The position numbers were made by a program, and so were the translations under genes. Positions 16,858-26,096 of a stretch of DNA of 46,095 nucleotides are shown one piece after another. Every line of letters begins with the position of its first letter. Position 1 is the first letter of the stretch. Source of the DNA: JAFGSZ01 sp964492185 (lineage in GTDB: Bacteria > Bacteroidota > Bacteroidia > Bacteroidales > UBA10428). The DNA lies in assembly GCA_964492185.1 (NCBI GenBank), contig CAZBJH010000014.1:1-46095 (forward strand), read 5' to 3'. The notes below the pieces were generated by a model that worked only from the letters and a program-made list of their open reading frames with translations, was not told where the DNA came from and did no database searches.

Positions 16858-17733
16858 ATGAAACCACTAAGCGATAAAGATCTGTCAAAGATCAGGGCAT
16901 TCCAGAGAGATGAGATCACTGAGCATATTATATATGAGAAGCTCTCGAAAATTGTAAAGAATAAAGAGAATAAAGAGGTATTGAAAAACTTGAGCAAGGA
17001 TGAGCATGAGCATTATATTTTCTGGAAGAATTATTCAAAGACCGATGTAAAGCCCAATTACCGTAAGGTGTTTTTGTATGTAATTGTTACACGTTTGTTT
17101 GGACTGACTTTTGGTGTCAGGTTAATGGAAAATGGTGAAAAAGATGCATACGAAAATTATATGGAAATGGCGTCTGTGATTCCGGATGCAAAAAAAATTG
17201 CAGATGATGAGGATTCACATGAAGAAGAGTTGATTGACATGATCAATGAGAAAAATTTGCAATTCATGGGATCAGTCGTGCTTGGGCTGAATGATGCATT
17301 GGTTGAATTAACAGGTGCCCTTGCCGGTTTTTCGCTTGCATTGCAGAATACTAGACTGATCGCGTTCGTCGGCTTAATTACAGGTGTTGCTGCTGCAATG
17401 TCTATGGCTGCCTCGGAATATCTTTCAACAAAATCGGAAGGAAATGAAGATGATGCACTTAAGGCTTCTTTATTTACCGGTTTAGCTTATATAGGTACTG
17501 TAATTCTTTTAATACTTCCTTATTTTATTTTTATACATTACCTGGTTTGTCTGGCGGGAACGATTATTATCGGAGTGATCGTAATATTTGTATTTAATTT
17601 TTACCTTGCCATAGCCAGGAATCTGGATTTTAAAAAGCGTTTCCTTGAAATGCTAATCATAAGCATGGGTGTTGCCTCAATATCCTTTTTAATGGGATAT
17701 ATAGTCCGGGAGTTTTTCGGACTGGATATTTAG
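16858..17733 (+). CDS. Ferritin-like/VIT1 fusion membrane protein (MbfA-like iron exporter)
   Basis: 291 residues. An N-terminal rubrerythrin/ferritin-like four-helix domain (about 1-130) has Glu and His metal ligands (QRDEITEHIIYEKL, DEHEHYIFW, DDEDSHEEELIDMI). The C-terminal half is a VIT1/CCC1 transporter with GLNDALVELTGALAGFSLAL, the AMSMAASEYLSTKSE motif and about five membrane segments. This order is that of MbfA, a bacterial iron exporter that relieves iron stress. Iron or manganese export is therefore inferred. The gene follows uvrB by 11 bp. Its TAG stop is the junction of the half-element at 17731, whose target TATTTA supplies the last Ile codon. Confidence 0.87.
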   Translation: MKPLSDKDLSKIRAFQRDEITEHIIYEKLSKIVKNKENKEVLKNLSKDEHEHYIFWKNYSKTDVKPNYRKVFLYVIVTRLFGLTFGVRLMENGEKDAYENYMEMASVIPDAKKIADDEDSHEEELIDMINEKNLQFMGSVVLGLNDALVELTGALAGFSLALQNTRLIAFVGLITGVAAAMSMAASEYLSTKSEGNEDDALKASLFTGLAYIGTVILLILPYFIFIHYLVCLAGTIIIGVIVIFVFNFYLAIARNLDFKKRFLEMLIISMGVASISFLMGYIVREFFGLDI

Positions 17734-17783
17734 TGTCTGTCCATAAAGTCCCATTTGCCGCGTTACGCTTGTCCGAAAATTGA
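17728..17783 (-). mobile_element. Half type A element between two convergent genes
   Basis: GTGTCTGTCCATAAAGTCCC and the following CATTTGCCGCGTTACGCTTG match one arm of the type A core; the other arm is missing. The outer flank is TATTTA. The whole space between the transporter stop (17733) and the rpoD stop (17785) is this arm, so deletion has probably removed the remainder and perhaps a terminator. Confidence 0.8.
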
Positions 17784-17784
17784 T

Positions 17785-18645
17785 CTATCCCAGGTAGGTT
17801 TTTAATAATTTACTCCTGGATGTATGACGTAATCTGCGAATTGCCTTTTCTTTGATCTGACGTACGCGTTCACGTGTCAGACCGAAATGTTCACCAATCT
17901 CTTCCAGTGTCATTTCCTGAACACCTATGCCGAAAAATGATTTGATTATATCCCTTTCTCGGTCGGTGAGTGTGGCCAGGGCACGTTCGATTTCTTTAAT
18001 AAGAGATTCTATCAACAGAGTTTTATCTGCTTTTGGTGAATCATTGTTGACCATGATATCCAGTAAGCTGTTATCTTCCCCGTCAACGAAAGGGGCATCA
18101 ACAGAAACATGGCGGCCTGCCACTTTCATCGTATCGGAGACTTTTTCTTTGGGAAGCTCCAGTGTTTCAGCCAGTTCTTCGGGAGATGGGGTGCGTTCAT
18201 ATTCCTGCTCAAACTTTGAAAATGCTTTGTTTATTTTATTAAGCGAACCTACCTGATTCAATGGTAAACGAACAATACGTGATTGTTCTGCCAGAGCTTG
18301 TAATATTGACTGGCGGATCCACCAGACAGCATAAGAGATAAATTTAAATCCTCTGGTTTCATCAAATTTTTCAGCTGCTTTAATTAATCCGAGGTTACCT
18401 TCATTTATGAGATCAGGAAGACTCAAACCCTGATTTTGATACTGCTTGGCAACTGACACAACAAATCTGAGATTTGCACGGGTCAATTTTTCCAAAGCTG
18501 TGCGGTCACCTTTTTTTATACGTTGTGCGAGTTCAACTTCCTCTTCGACTGTGATAAGTTCTTCTTTTCCAATTTCCTGTAAATACTTATCAAGTGATGC
18601 GCTCTCCCTGTTTGTAATGGATTTTGTGATTTTAAGCTGTCTCAT
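17785..18645 (-). CDS. rpoD: Primary sigma factor RpoD, short Bacteroidota form
   Basis: 286 residues, lacking region 1.1 as is normal in this phylum. Region 1.2 (DKYLQEIGKEELITVEEE), region 2 (LTRANLRFVVSVAKQYQNQG, DLINEGNLGLIKAAEKFD, FISYAVWWIRQSILQAL), region 3 and region 4 with helix-turn-helix (TLEEIGEHFGLTRERVRQIK) are all intact. It directs RNA polymerase to promoters with the TAnnTTTG -7 box. It is a single gene, with a terminator of the upstream htrA gene between them and a mobile half-element at its 3' end. Confidence 0.97.
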   Translation of the reverse strand: MRQLKITKSITNRESASLDKYLQEIGKEELITVEEEVELAQRIKKGDRTALEKLTRANLRFVVSVAKQYQNQGLSLPDLINEGNLGLIKAAEKFDETRGFKFISYAVWWIRQSILQALAEQSRIVRLPLNQVGSLNKINKAFSKFEQEYERTPSPEELAETLELPKEKVSDTMKVAGRHVSVDAPFVDGEDNSLLDIMVNNDSPKADKTLLIESLIKEIERALATLTDRERDIIKSFFGIGVQEMTLEEIGEHFGLTRERVRQIKEKAIRRLRHTSRSKLLKTYLG

Positions 18646-18728
18646 TGTCCCGATACAATTTTTTTGCGAATTTAAACCTTTTTCTATTTAAATTCAATAT
18701 GAATTAGATATGTTTCTGTTATGATATG

Positions 18729-18758
18729 AAAAAGGCTTGCAGAACTGCAAGCCTTTTT
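18729..18758. terminator. Rho-independent terminator after the HtrA gene
   Basis: AAAAAGGCTTGCAG, loop AA, CTGCAAGCCTTTTT: a perfect 14-bp inverted repeat with A-tract and T-tract. It ends the minus-strand htrA transcript before rpoD and could work in both directions. Confidence 0.92.
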
Positions 18759-18784
18759 CAATAATTATTTCAGCCTGGTTTATT

Positions 18785-20218
18785 CTACAATCCGAATGCA
18801 TAATACGCAATTACTCCATTTGGATATATCCCTTCAATGTAAATTCCTCCTTTATGGTTGCTGATTATTTGCTCAATATCGTCAACAGAACGGACGGGAT
18901 TGTTGTTGATCTGTGTGATGATAAATCCTTCTCTTACGCCCTCTTTCCTTAATTTGCCTGCTCTGAGTTCGGCTACCTGAACACCAAACTTTATTCCTAG
19001 CTTTTCCTTTAAAGCAGGGTTTGTTTCTTCAAATCTTGCTCCAAGTATTGAATGATATGAACCCGGTTCAATATAGCTTGTGCTGCCTTGCAAATTACGT
19101 AATATAACCTTAAAATGTTTCGTTTTATTGTTTCTTTTTATAAGCACGTCTACTTTGTCATTTGGGCGATAACGATTGATTTGCTCCTGTAATTCCCCTG
19201 AACTGTTGACTTTTATACCATTAATTTCCAGGATAATATCGCCTGCTTTTATACCTGCTTCTTTTGCGCCCCCGTCATCGCGAACATCGGTAATGTAAAC
19301 ACCTTCAATTTTGTCAATGCCTTCTTCCCTGGCCAGGGATGCTGTAATATCCGTAATACTGACACCAAGTATTGCTCGCTGCACAATTCCATATTCAATA
19401 AGGTCGGAAACTACCTTTTTCACAATGCTTACAGGAATAGCAAATGATATTCCGGCATAGCCACCCGAAGGAGATATAATAGCAGTGTTGATACCTATCA
19501 GCCGCCCCCGGAGGTCGACAAGTGCTCCTCCGCTGTTACCCCTGTTAACCGCAGCATCTGTCTGTATAAATGATTCCATTCTGTACTGATCTTTAATGAT
19601 CCCCAGATTTTTTCCTTTAGCGCTTACAATACCGGCGGTGACGGTTGAGGTAAGGTTAAACGGGTTACCAACCGCAAGCACCCATTCACCTATTTTTAAA
19701 TTATCCGAATCTCCGTAAGGTATAAATGTTATATCTTCAACATCGATCTTTATCAATGCAATATCTGTGCTTGGGTCGGCACCAATGATCTTAGCTTCAT
19801 ATTCACGCTTATTGTTTAATGTCACTATTATCCTATCAGAATTTTCAATTACATGATTATTGGTGACGATATAACCATCGCGGGATACTATGACTCCCGA
19901 ACCGATACCTGTGACAGGTTCGGGATTGCTGTACTTGTCCCCGTAAAAGAATTCAAAAATCGGATCCCTGTATGAATCTCTCATTCTTTCCGTACGAACA
20001 TGGACAACCGCGTGCACGGATCGCTCAGCCGCGTATGTAAAATCGGTTAAGTTTTCGTTCTCTTCACCGTCAAGACTGGCAAGCCCTACAGGTTGGACCA
20101 CGCGTTCGGTTATGACAGGTGTTTTGTCCTCCTGAAAAAATTTTGTATAAGCAAATACGGCAATAATTCCGCCCAGAAGGGCAATTAAAATTGTGCTTAT
20201 TATTTGTTTTGGTTTCAT
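18785..20218 (-). CDS. degP: HtrA/DegP-family periplasmic serine protease
   Basis: 477 residues. An N-terminal signal anchor (IISTILIALLGGIIAVFAY) places it in the periplasm. The trypsin-like domain has the catalytic triad H122 (TNNHVIEN), D152 (STDIALIKI) and S229 (NRGNSGGAL). Two PDZ domains follow, the first with GVYITDVRDDGGAKEAGIKAGDI, the second with the sequence EGFIITQINNNPVRSVDDIEQII. Such proteins degrade or refold misfolded envelope proteins. It forms its own transcription unit, ended by the strong hairpin at 18729-18758. The name degP or degQ cannot be distinguished by sequence alone. Confidence 0.94.
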   Translation of the reverse strand: MKPKQIISTILIALLGGIIAVFAYTKFFQEDKTPVITERVVQPVGLASLDGEENENLTDFTYAAERSVHAVVHVRTERMRDSYRDPIFEFFYGDKYSNPEPVTGIGSGVIVSRDGYIVTNNHVIENSDRIIVTLNNKREYEAKIIGADPSTDIALIKIDVEDITFIPYGDSDNLKIGEWVLAVGNPFNLTSTVTAGIVSAKGKNLGIIKDQYRMESFIQTDAAVNRGNSGGALVDLRGRLIGINTAIISPSGGYAGISFAIPVSIVKKVVSDLIEYGIVQRAILGVSITDITASLAREEGIDKIEGVYITDVRDDGGAKEAGIKAGDIILEINGIKVNSSGELQEQINRYRPNDKVDVLIKRNNKTKHFKVILRNLQGSTSYIEPGSYHSILGARFEETNPALKEKLGIKFGVQVAELRAGKLRKEGVREGFIITQINNNPVRSVDDIEQIISNHKGGIYIEGIYPNGVIAYYAFGL

Positions 20219-20302
20219 ACGACGATTTGTTAGTTAAGTCATTAGTAATTAATTTGTTATCTCAATCAAAGTTGGTGGAATTTGTTCACTTCTTTATTCA
20301 TT

Positions 20303-20437
20303 TTAATTGTGTTCATGAACACCTTTAAAAATCATTAACGTTGTGAAAAACATTTTAAACCGTAGAATACTAAAGTATTTGAGGATTTAAAATGTGAACA
20401 GCAACGCGGATATCGGACATTATGGACAGACACTAAT
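20303..20437 (+). mobile_element. Type B element, left-truncated
   Basis: Matches the right two-thirds of the long type B copy, ending GGACATTATGGACAGACAC at 20433 next to TAATTA. Its left part starts at a perfect 14-bp palindrome (GTGTTCATGAACAC, 20309-20322) that corresponds to the interior of the long form, so the left end is lost or rearranged. Confidence 0.7.
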
Positions 20438-20586
20438 TAGAGTCTGTCAATACACTCTTAGTGTTTGTTCAGAATGTTCGAGATCAAGGCGCGTGAACAT
20501 TTTAAACCGTAGAATACTAAAGTATTTGAGGATTTAAAATGTGAACAGCAACGCGGATATCGGACATTATGGACAGACACTAATTA
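20434..20586 (+). mobile_element. Type B element with prefix and perfect 6-bp flanking repeats
   Basis: Starts GAGTCTGTCAATACACTCTT (20440) and continues with a short type B core GTGTTTGTTCAGAATGTTCG (20461) to GGACAGACAC (20580). Both sides are TAATTA (20434-20439 and 20581-20586). The left TAATTA is also the right flank of the neighbouring copy, so one element has landed in the target repeat of the other. With the preceding copy it fills most of the 590-bp gap between htrA and the next gene. Confidence 0.85.
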
Positions 20587-20811
20587 ACGGCAAAATTAAT
20601 AGTATTGTATAACTGAAATACCTGTTTAACAAAAATTAACAATGAATGAAAGCATAATTTCGACCCCCTGTTTTGTTATTATTCAGTTTTTCAGCACATT
20701 AGTAATTCTTATTCATTTTTATAAACCTTCAGTCTGACGAAGACAATAATGTTGGAAAATCTGTGAATGAATTTTCTGCCGTGTTCTCTTATAACTGGTA
20801 TTTAAAGCTGT

Positions 20812-21798
20812 TTACTGATAATATTTCTCCAGCCTTCCCTGAAAAGAGTTCTTGTTATATTGGTTAATCTTATTTACAATTTGTTGTAGCTGTTCCTTTC
20901 TTTTATGAACTTCAATTTCATCAAGACCCGATGAAGAACGGAATGCTACTTTTTCAATTTTGTATCCGTCAGTATCAAGGCTCATTAAAGCAGCAGCATC
21001 GAACTCATCAAATATAATCACTGAAGGAAGTTTATTGACTGAATAATTCTGAACGGCATTGAGAACAGTACTTCGGATATACAGGATCTGAGCTTCACTG
21101 AGGTAATTGGCTCCAAGTAAAATCTTTATCAGATCGATTTTTGCAGTTTTTGCTGAAGGTCCATTTTCTTTCATTTCTTTGTATTTCCTGTTGGAAGTGT
21201 TTAGAAACAAATTGATATACTGGTCCGGAATGCTGCTTAATTCGTGCAGGCTGTTATTTGCTTTTTTAAGCTTGTATTCCTTTTTTGCATACCGTTGATT
21301 AACCGGTATATAATAATTCCATTTTTTTGTTCTTTTAAAACTTTCGGTTACCGGCCTGGGTTTCCATTTTGAATCAGGTCTTTTCATCAGCGGAGCAGTA
21401 AGGTCAAGATAACCGGTTTCAAGGGCATACATCAGGCAGTTTGTGAAGTGAACCCAACCGCCACCCAATATATCATGCAGGGCGCTCCAGAGTGTAGTAT
21501 AGGTTTCCTTGTATGAGTCTTCATTTTCATTTATTGTATTTACCCGATTTATATATTCCTGTCCCGGATTAACAGGATAATAAACATAATCTGTTGAAAA
21601 ATTCCGGTTATCCGGCTTAACATGAAACAACTGCCTGATATCGAACCGGTAATCCGAATCATTTTCCAGTTTAAGGAAAATCTCATAATCCAGTTCCCAT
21701 GTTAATTCAGAAACCGTATTAAAATCTGATTTGTTTTGCCCGTAAATGAAATTAATGCTTGTTAATATCAGCAAAAATAAGGTATAATGTATTCTCAT
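20812..21798 (-). CDS. Secreted protein of unknown function
   Basis: 328 residues with a signal peptide (TLFLLILTSINFIYGQ, cleavage near residue 20). The mature part has a central region DILGGGWVHFTNCLMYALETGYLDL followed by basic, Tyr-rich sequence and a C-terminal helical segment. I recognise no family; proteins of this type with gliding or secretion links occur in Bacteroidota but nothing here proves that. No lipobox or C-terminal secretion-sorting motif is visible. It has its own transcription unit downstream of gyrB with an element fragment in between. Confidence 0.65.
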   Translation of the reverse strand: MRIHYTLFLLILTSINFIYGQNKSDFNTVSELTWELDYEIFLKLENDSDYRFDIRQLFHVKPDNRNFSTDYVYYPVNPGQEYINRVNTINENEDSYKETYTTLWSALHDILGGGWVHFTNCLMYALETGYLDLTAPLMKRPDSKWKPRPVTESFKRTKKWNYYIPVNQRYAKKEYKLKKANNSLHELSSIPDQYINLFLNTSNRKYKEMKENGPSAKTAKIDLIKILLGANYLSEAQILYIRSTVLNAVQNYSVNKLPSVIIFDEFDAAALMSLDTDGYKIEKVAFRSSSGLDEIEVHKRKEQLQQIVNKINQYNKNSFQGRLEKYYQ

Positions 21799-21867
21799 TT
21801 GAGTTTAAGAATTCGTTATAGTTTGGCAACAGGCCACTACAACTTCAGATTTCGACGCTTTTTATTA

Positions 21868-21885
21868 TACTTTCTGAACAGACAC
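21868..21885 (-). mobile_element. Element end fragment after gyrB
   Basis: Minus strand GTGTCTGTTCAGAAAG matches the inner left end of the type A core (compare 42306-42320). It begins three bases after the gyrB TAA stop. Only about 16 bases match, so this is a decayed fragment at best. Confidence 0.4.
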
Positions 21886-21888
21886 CTC

Positions 21889-23871
21889 TTATACATCTAT
21901 ATTAGCATATTTAGCATGTTTCTCAATAAACTCCCGTCTTGGTGGTACATCGTCACCCATAAGCATAGAAAAAATGCGGTCGGCTTCAGCAGCACTTTCA
22001 ATTGTTACCTGCCGTAATGTCCTGTGTTCAGGGTTCATAGTTGTATCCCACAATTGTTCAGCATTCATTTCACCAAGCCCTTTATATCGCTGTATATGTA
22101 CGGCTGATTCTTTTCCCCCGGCAAATTCGTCAACTGTTTGTTTTCTTTCTTCCTCGGTCCAGCAATACCGTTCCTGTTTGCCTCTCTTGATAAGATACAG
22201 GGGCGGTGTGGCAATGTATAGATGTCTGTTTTTTATAAGGTCTTCCATATGACGGTAAAAAAATGTCATAATTAATGTATTAATATGACTGCCATCCACA
22301 TCCGCATCAGTCATAATTATCACCTTATAATACCTCAGACCTTCCATATTAAGTGCTTTACTGTCATCCTCCGTTCCTATTGATACACCCAGGGCTGTGA
22401 AAATATTCTTTATTTCTTCGTTTTCAAAGATCTTATGAGGCATTGCTTTTTCAACATTAAGTATTTTACCCCTGAGAGGCAGAATAGCCTGAAACCTTCT
22501 GTCACGGCCTTGTTTGGCCGTGCCACCAGCAGAATCTCCCTCTACAAGAAATATTTCACTCGCGGTGGGATCTTTATCAGCACAATCGGCAAGCTTACCC
22601 GGCAGACCTGATCCTGACAGGACATTCTTACGTTGTACAAGCTCACGTGCTTTGCGTGCGGCATGACGTGCCTGTGCAGCAAGCACTACCTTTTGTACTA
22701 TTGATTTTGCATCTTTGGGGTTTTCTTCAAGGTAATTACCAAGCATCAGGCTAACAGACTGGTCCACCGCACCCATAACTTCCGAGTTTCCGAGTTTGGT
22801 CTTGGTCTGCCCTTCAAACTGGGGTTCGGCTACTTTAACAGATATAACAGCTGTCAGTCCTTCCCTGAAATCATCGCCGTTTATATCAAACTTAAGTTTG
22901 GCCAGCATACCCGATTTTTCCGCGTAGCTTTTCAACGTGCGTGTCAGGCCCCTCCTGAATCCGGCAAGGTGAGTCCCGCCTTCTATTGTGTTTATATTAT
23001 TTACATATGAATGAATATTCTCGGAGAACGCCGTATTATATTGAATTGCTATCTCAACCGGCACATTATTTTTTTCTGTTTCTATAGTTATAATCTTATC
23101 GATCAGCTTTTCTCTGTTCGAATCGAGTAAGGCTACGAATTCTTTCAATCCTTCGCTGGAAAAAAAAGACTCTTCACGGTAATGCCCGCCATTTCCGTTT
23201 TCTTCCAATTCGCGATAATCTATGATTTTCAAATGAATACCTTTGTTCAGGAAGGATAATTCACGCAATCGCGAAGCCAGTACCTCAAAATTAAAATCGG
23301 TTGTAATAAATATTGATGAATCAGGTGTGAAAGTGATTTCGGTACCTGTTTTATCGGTTTCGCCAATAACCTGAATATCAGATTTTGGTTTACCTTTTTC
23401 ATACTCCTGTGTAAAGATCTTTCCGTCAGTATGTACAATTACCTGCAGGTGCGAGGAAAGTGCATTGACACATGAAACTCCGACGCCATGCAATCCACCG
23501 GATACCTTGTATGAATCTTTATTAAATTTCCCACCGGCATGAAGCACTGTCATAACAACTTCAAGGGCTGATTTTTGTTCTTTTTCATGAAAACCGGTCG
23601 GAATTCCACGGCCATCATCTTTAATCGTAGCTGACCCGTCAGGATTGATCTTTACCTCGATATTGCTGCAATGTCCTGCTAATGCTTCATCGATTGAATT
23701 ATCAATTACCTCATAAACAAGATGATGCAGCCCTCTTGTGCTTACATCGCCAATATACATGGCTGGTCGTTTGCGCACTGCTTCAAGACCTTCAAGTACC
23801 TGAATACTCTCAGCGGAATAACCGTTCAGGTTCATTTCAACAATTTCCTTCTTAATATCGTCCTCTTTCAT
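21889..23871 (-). CDS. gyrB: DNA gyrase subunit B
   Basis: 660 residues. GHKL ATPase motifs (YEVIDNSIDEALAGHC, DGRGIPTGFHE, SGGLHGVGVSCVNALS), the transducer domain, TOPRIM (EGDSAGGTAKQGRDRRF, MTDADVDGSHI) and a C-terminal segment (HIQRYKGLGEMNAEQLWDTT). The sequence motifs and length match GyrB rather than ParE. It is preceded by a 530-bp non-coding stretch with a TATATTTG box at 24071-24078, giving a leader of about 190 bases. gyrA is not in the window. Confidence 0.96.
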   Translation of the reverse strand: MKEDDIKKEIVEMNLNGYSAESIQVLEGLEAVRKRPAMYIGDVSTRGLHHLVYEVIDNSIDEALAGHCSNIEVKINPDGSATIKDDGRGIPTGFHEKEQKSALEVVMTVLHAGGKFNKDSYKVSGGLHGVGVSCVNALSSHLQVIVHTDGKIFTQEYEKGKPKSDIQVIGETDKTGTEITFTPDSSIFITTDFNFEVLASRLRELSFLNKGIHLKIIDYRELEENGNGGHYREESFFSSEGLKEFVALLDSNREKLIDKIITIETEKNNVPVEIAIQYNTAFSENIHSYVNNINTIEGGTHLAGFRRGLTRTLKSYAEKSGMLAKLKFDINGDDFREGLTAVISVKVAEPQFEGQTKTKLGNSEVMGAVDQSVSLMLGNYLEENPKDAKSIVQKVVLAAQARHAARKARELVQRKNVLSGSGLPGKLADCADKDPTASEIFLVEGDSAGGTAKQGRDRRFQAILPLRGKILNVEKAMPHKIFENEEIKNIFTALGVSIGTEDDSKALNMEGLRYYKVIIMTDADVDGSHINTLIMTFFYRHMEDLIKNRHLYIATPPLYLIKRGKQERYCWTEEERKQTVDEFAGGKESAVHIQRYKGLGEMNAEQLWDTTMNPEHRTLRQVTIESAAEADRIFSMLMGDDVPPRREFIEKHAKYANIDV

Positions 23872-24400
23872 AGTCCTTTTTATATTTCTGATCTTAAATA
23901 TGGTTCAAATAATCCTGTTACATCATCTTTATGATGATAGTTTTATGCAGCTATACAATATTTATTTGGTTTCTGCTTTTTATGATAGATTAACACTTAA
24001 TTGGAATTTCATTTCCAATGTATGTAAACTATTAAATATAACTATTGACAATAGATCCTTTTATATCAAACAAATATACTAAATTTCAGCCGGTTCAGGG
24101 GTATTAAACAGGGTGAAAAAACGTGAATTATTAACAAGTAATTAACAACATAAGGACTTATTTACCAGGTGTTTGCGGTTGTATAGCGGGAACAGGATCG
24201 GATATATTCCGATCTGGATACAAAGATACGGTTTTTTAACTGTATTATTAGCTTTGCCGGGCTAAAAGTTCTTAAAAAAGAATGGGAATTGTTCCAAACC
24301 TGACGCGTGAATAATATATGTTTATTGACATAATCACAATTTGCCGGTTCCTGCTGATACAATGCTTCACAAAAGCGTGAAACCGGGAATATGGATGGTG
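23872..24400 (-). other. Non-coding stretch upstream of gyrB
   Basis: 529 bases without a convincing gene. Two minus-strand TAnnTTTG boxes are present: TATATTTG at 24071-24078 and TATCTTTG at 24221-24228. Right after the second is a stem GATCGG/CCGATC (about 24197-24213). In the gyrB leader there is an inverted repeat ATTGGAA/TTCCAAT at 24000-24019. The short frames in this region have no RBS or composition support. Confidence 0.5.
24071..24078 (-). promoter_or_regulatory. Candidate -7 element for gyrB
   Basis: Minus strand TATATTTG fits TAnnTTTG; the start of transcription would be near 24065, about 190 bases before the gyrB ATG. The -33 box is not evident. Confidence 0.4.
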
Positions 24401-26077
24401 TTATAGCTTGTAAGTGAACCCAACCATCAGATTCAGGCGTTGTGCGGGATACTGGTTCCAGAGTTCATATCCGGAGGCTGAAATATTGCATACATTCAAA
24501 AATGCTGAGAGTAATTTTGAATATCTGTATTCTATTTTCAGATTAGCATCAAGAAAACCTTTCATTTCAACAGGTTCATTACCGTTGTCGAATTTTTTCG
24601 CGTATCTTTTTCCGTAACCGAGAAAACTCAGGTCGAAAAGGATCTTATCCCTTAGGTTGTATGTTGTTTTGAATGTAAGGTCAAATTGCGGTTTGTGCCA
24701 TGCTTTTTGTGCATTAAGTGTTGCATAGTCATAGTAATTACCAGAGAGCAGGAAATTTAATCTGTCTCCGGCATCAAAATATACCTCACCATGGTATTGA
24801 ACGAGTTCCACATCGTCATAGGTAACTGCAAAGCGGTTTTGCAGGATACCAGATGTATCATTTACGAAAAAGTACATATCATTGATCTGTGAGTATGTAA
24901 TATCTGCACGGAATCCTGACTGGTTAACGAACTGGCCTTTAATACCGGCATATCCGATAAATTTATGATCAGTGCTTTTGATTGATGTGCCAGGTGCAAT
25001 GAAGCTGTTTTCAGATGCTGTTTTCGCATAATAATTTGATTCCAGAAAACCTGTAATTCCGAAAAAGGGAAGAAGTACATCTTTTATAATGCTGATCTGA
25101 AGTTCGGCATGAGGATAAATATGCAGGTCAGTATCAATATATTTTTCAGTATATGTGTTAACTCCAAGTGAAAAATTCCACTCCGGTCCCTGTTTACTGA
25201 TTCCCGGGTTTGCCTTTATTATTGTTGTTTTAGAGGAATCCATTGACTGGGATGGGGATAAGTGACCTAGTCCGGCATCGAGTCCGAGCATAAATGACCC
25301 TGCCATTCCTGAAAAATCTCCGTTTAGAAATAGTTCGTGTTCAGAATTTTCAAACTTATCTCTGATGTAATTATAGTTTATATCAAGTAGATAGTTAAAA
25401 TGGGCTGAATCAACATGATTTGAAGCAATTTTTGATACCGCGTTCATCACAATGAAATTTTGCCGGTTTTTTGGGGAATCAATATCAGGCAGGCTGTCGC
25501 TAAATATGGTAGTATTATAACCGTAATAATTCAGTCGGTGATTCCGGATACCCAGGTTGCCTGAAAGAGTGCTGTTGCGAAATATCCTTTTTCCATAAAG
25601 GTCGATTTTATTTATTCCGTAGCCGGCATTTACCTTATCGTCATTATCGAGCTTTAACTTCGTATGGGATGATTTGTGCATAAATTCGGCACCTACCGCA
25701 TATTTTTTGTTGCGAAGGCTGCTGATATTTAACCTGCCATACGGAGTAAAATAGTTACCTATGCCTAACTCCAACAGGCTGTTGTAAAGTTTTGAAACCG
25801 GTAAACCTACCATTCTTGCCGGATTGATGGTTTTTGGATCAAATGATGTTGAAACACGGGTCGGTAATAATTTATAATTAATGTTTTCCTGTATTTCTGC
25901 TGTGTCACTAATAGAAGGTAACAGGCTGATTTTTTGTGCATCTGGTAATGATGGTTCGTATGGATTAACAACAATGATCTCTTTTTCAATATCCTGCGAA
26001 TAAAGTTGATCCTTTGAGGTCAACGATAATATAAAAAAAACTGTCACACCCAAAAAATAGGTTCTCATTTTGTTCAA
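24401..26077 (-). CDS. Outer-membrane beta-barrel protein
   Basis: 558 residues. Signal peptide (TYFLGVTVFFILSLTSKDQLYSQ) then the segment IIVVNPYEPSLPDAQKISLLPS, a motif I know from a Bacteroidota-specific barrel family, followed by many amphipathic strands rich in Tyr, Asn and Gly and ending in LNLMVGFTYKL with an aromatic near the C-terminus as for barrel proteins. No TonB-dependent plug is seen. It follows the TPR gene by 19 bp, a pairing seen widely in the phylum, so barrel and TPR protein probably work together in the envelope. The transported substrate is unknown. Confidence 0.75.
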   Translation of the reverse strand: MNKMRTYFLGVTVFFILSLTSKDQLYSQDIEKEIIVVNPYEPSLPDAQKISLLPSISDTAEIQENINYKLLPTRVSTSFDPKTINPARMVGLPVSKLYNSLLELGIGNYFTPYGRLNISSLRNKKYAVGAEFMHKSSHTKLKLDNDDKVNAGYGINKIDLYGKRIFRNSTLSGNLGIRNHRLNYYGYNTTIFSDSLPDIDSPKNRQNFIVMNAVSKIASNHVDSAHFNYLLDINYNYIRDKFENSEHELFLNGDFSGMAGSFMLGLDAGLGHLSPSQSMDSSKTTIIKANPGISKQGPEWNFSLGVNTYTEKYIDTDLHIYPHAELQISIIKDVLLPFFGITGFLESNYYAKTASENSFIAPGTSIKSTDHKFIGYAGIKGQFVNQSGFRADITYSQINDMYFFVNDTSGILQNRFAVTYDDVELVQYHGEVYFDAGDRLNFLLSGNYYDYATLNAQKAWHKPQFDLTFKTTYNLRDKILFDLSFLGYGKRYAKKFDNGNEPVEMKGFLDANLKIEYRYSKLLSAFLNVCNISASGYELWNQYPAQRLNLMVGFTYKL

Positions 26078-26096
26078 CTGTTAATAGAATTAAATA

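Noticed and set aside
24162..24362. 66-residue minus-strand frame upstream of gyrB
   Set aside because: Composition looks random, there is no RBS, and the -7-like box at 24221-24228 lies within it.
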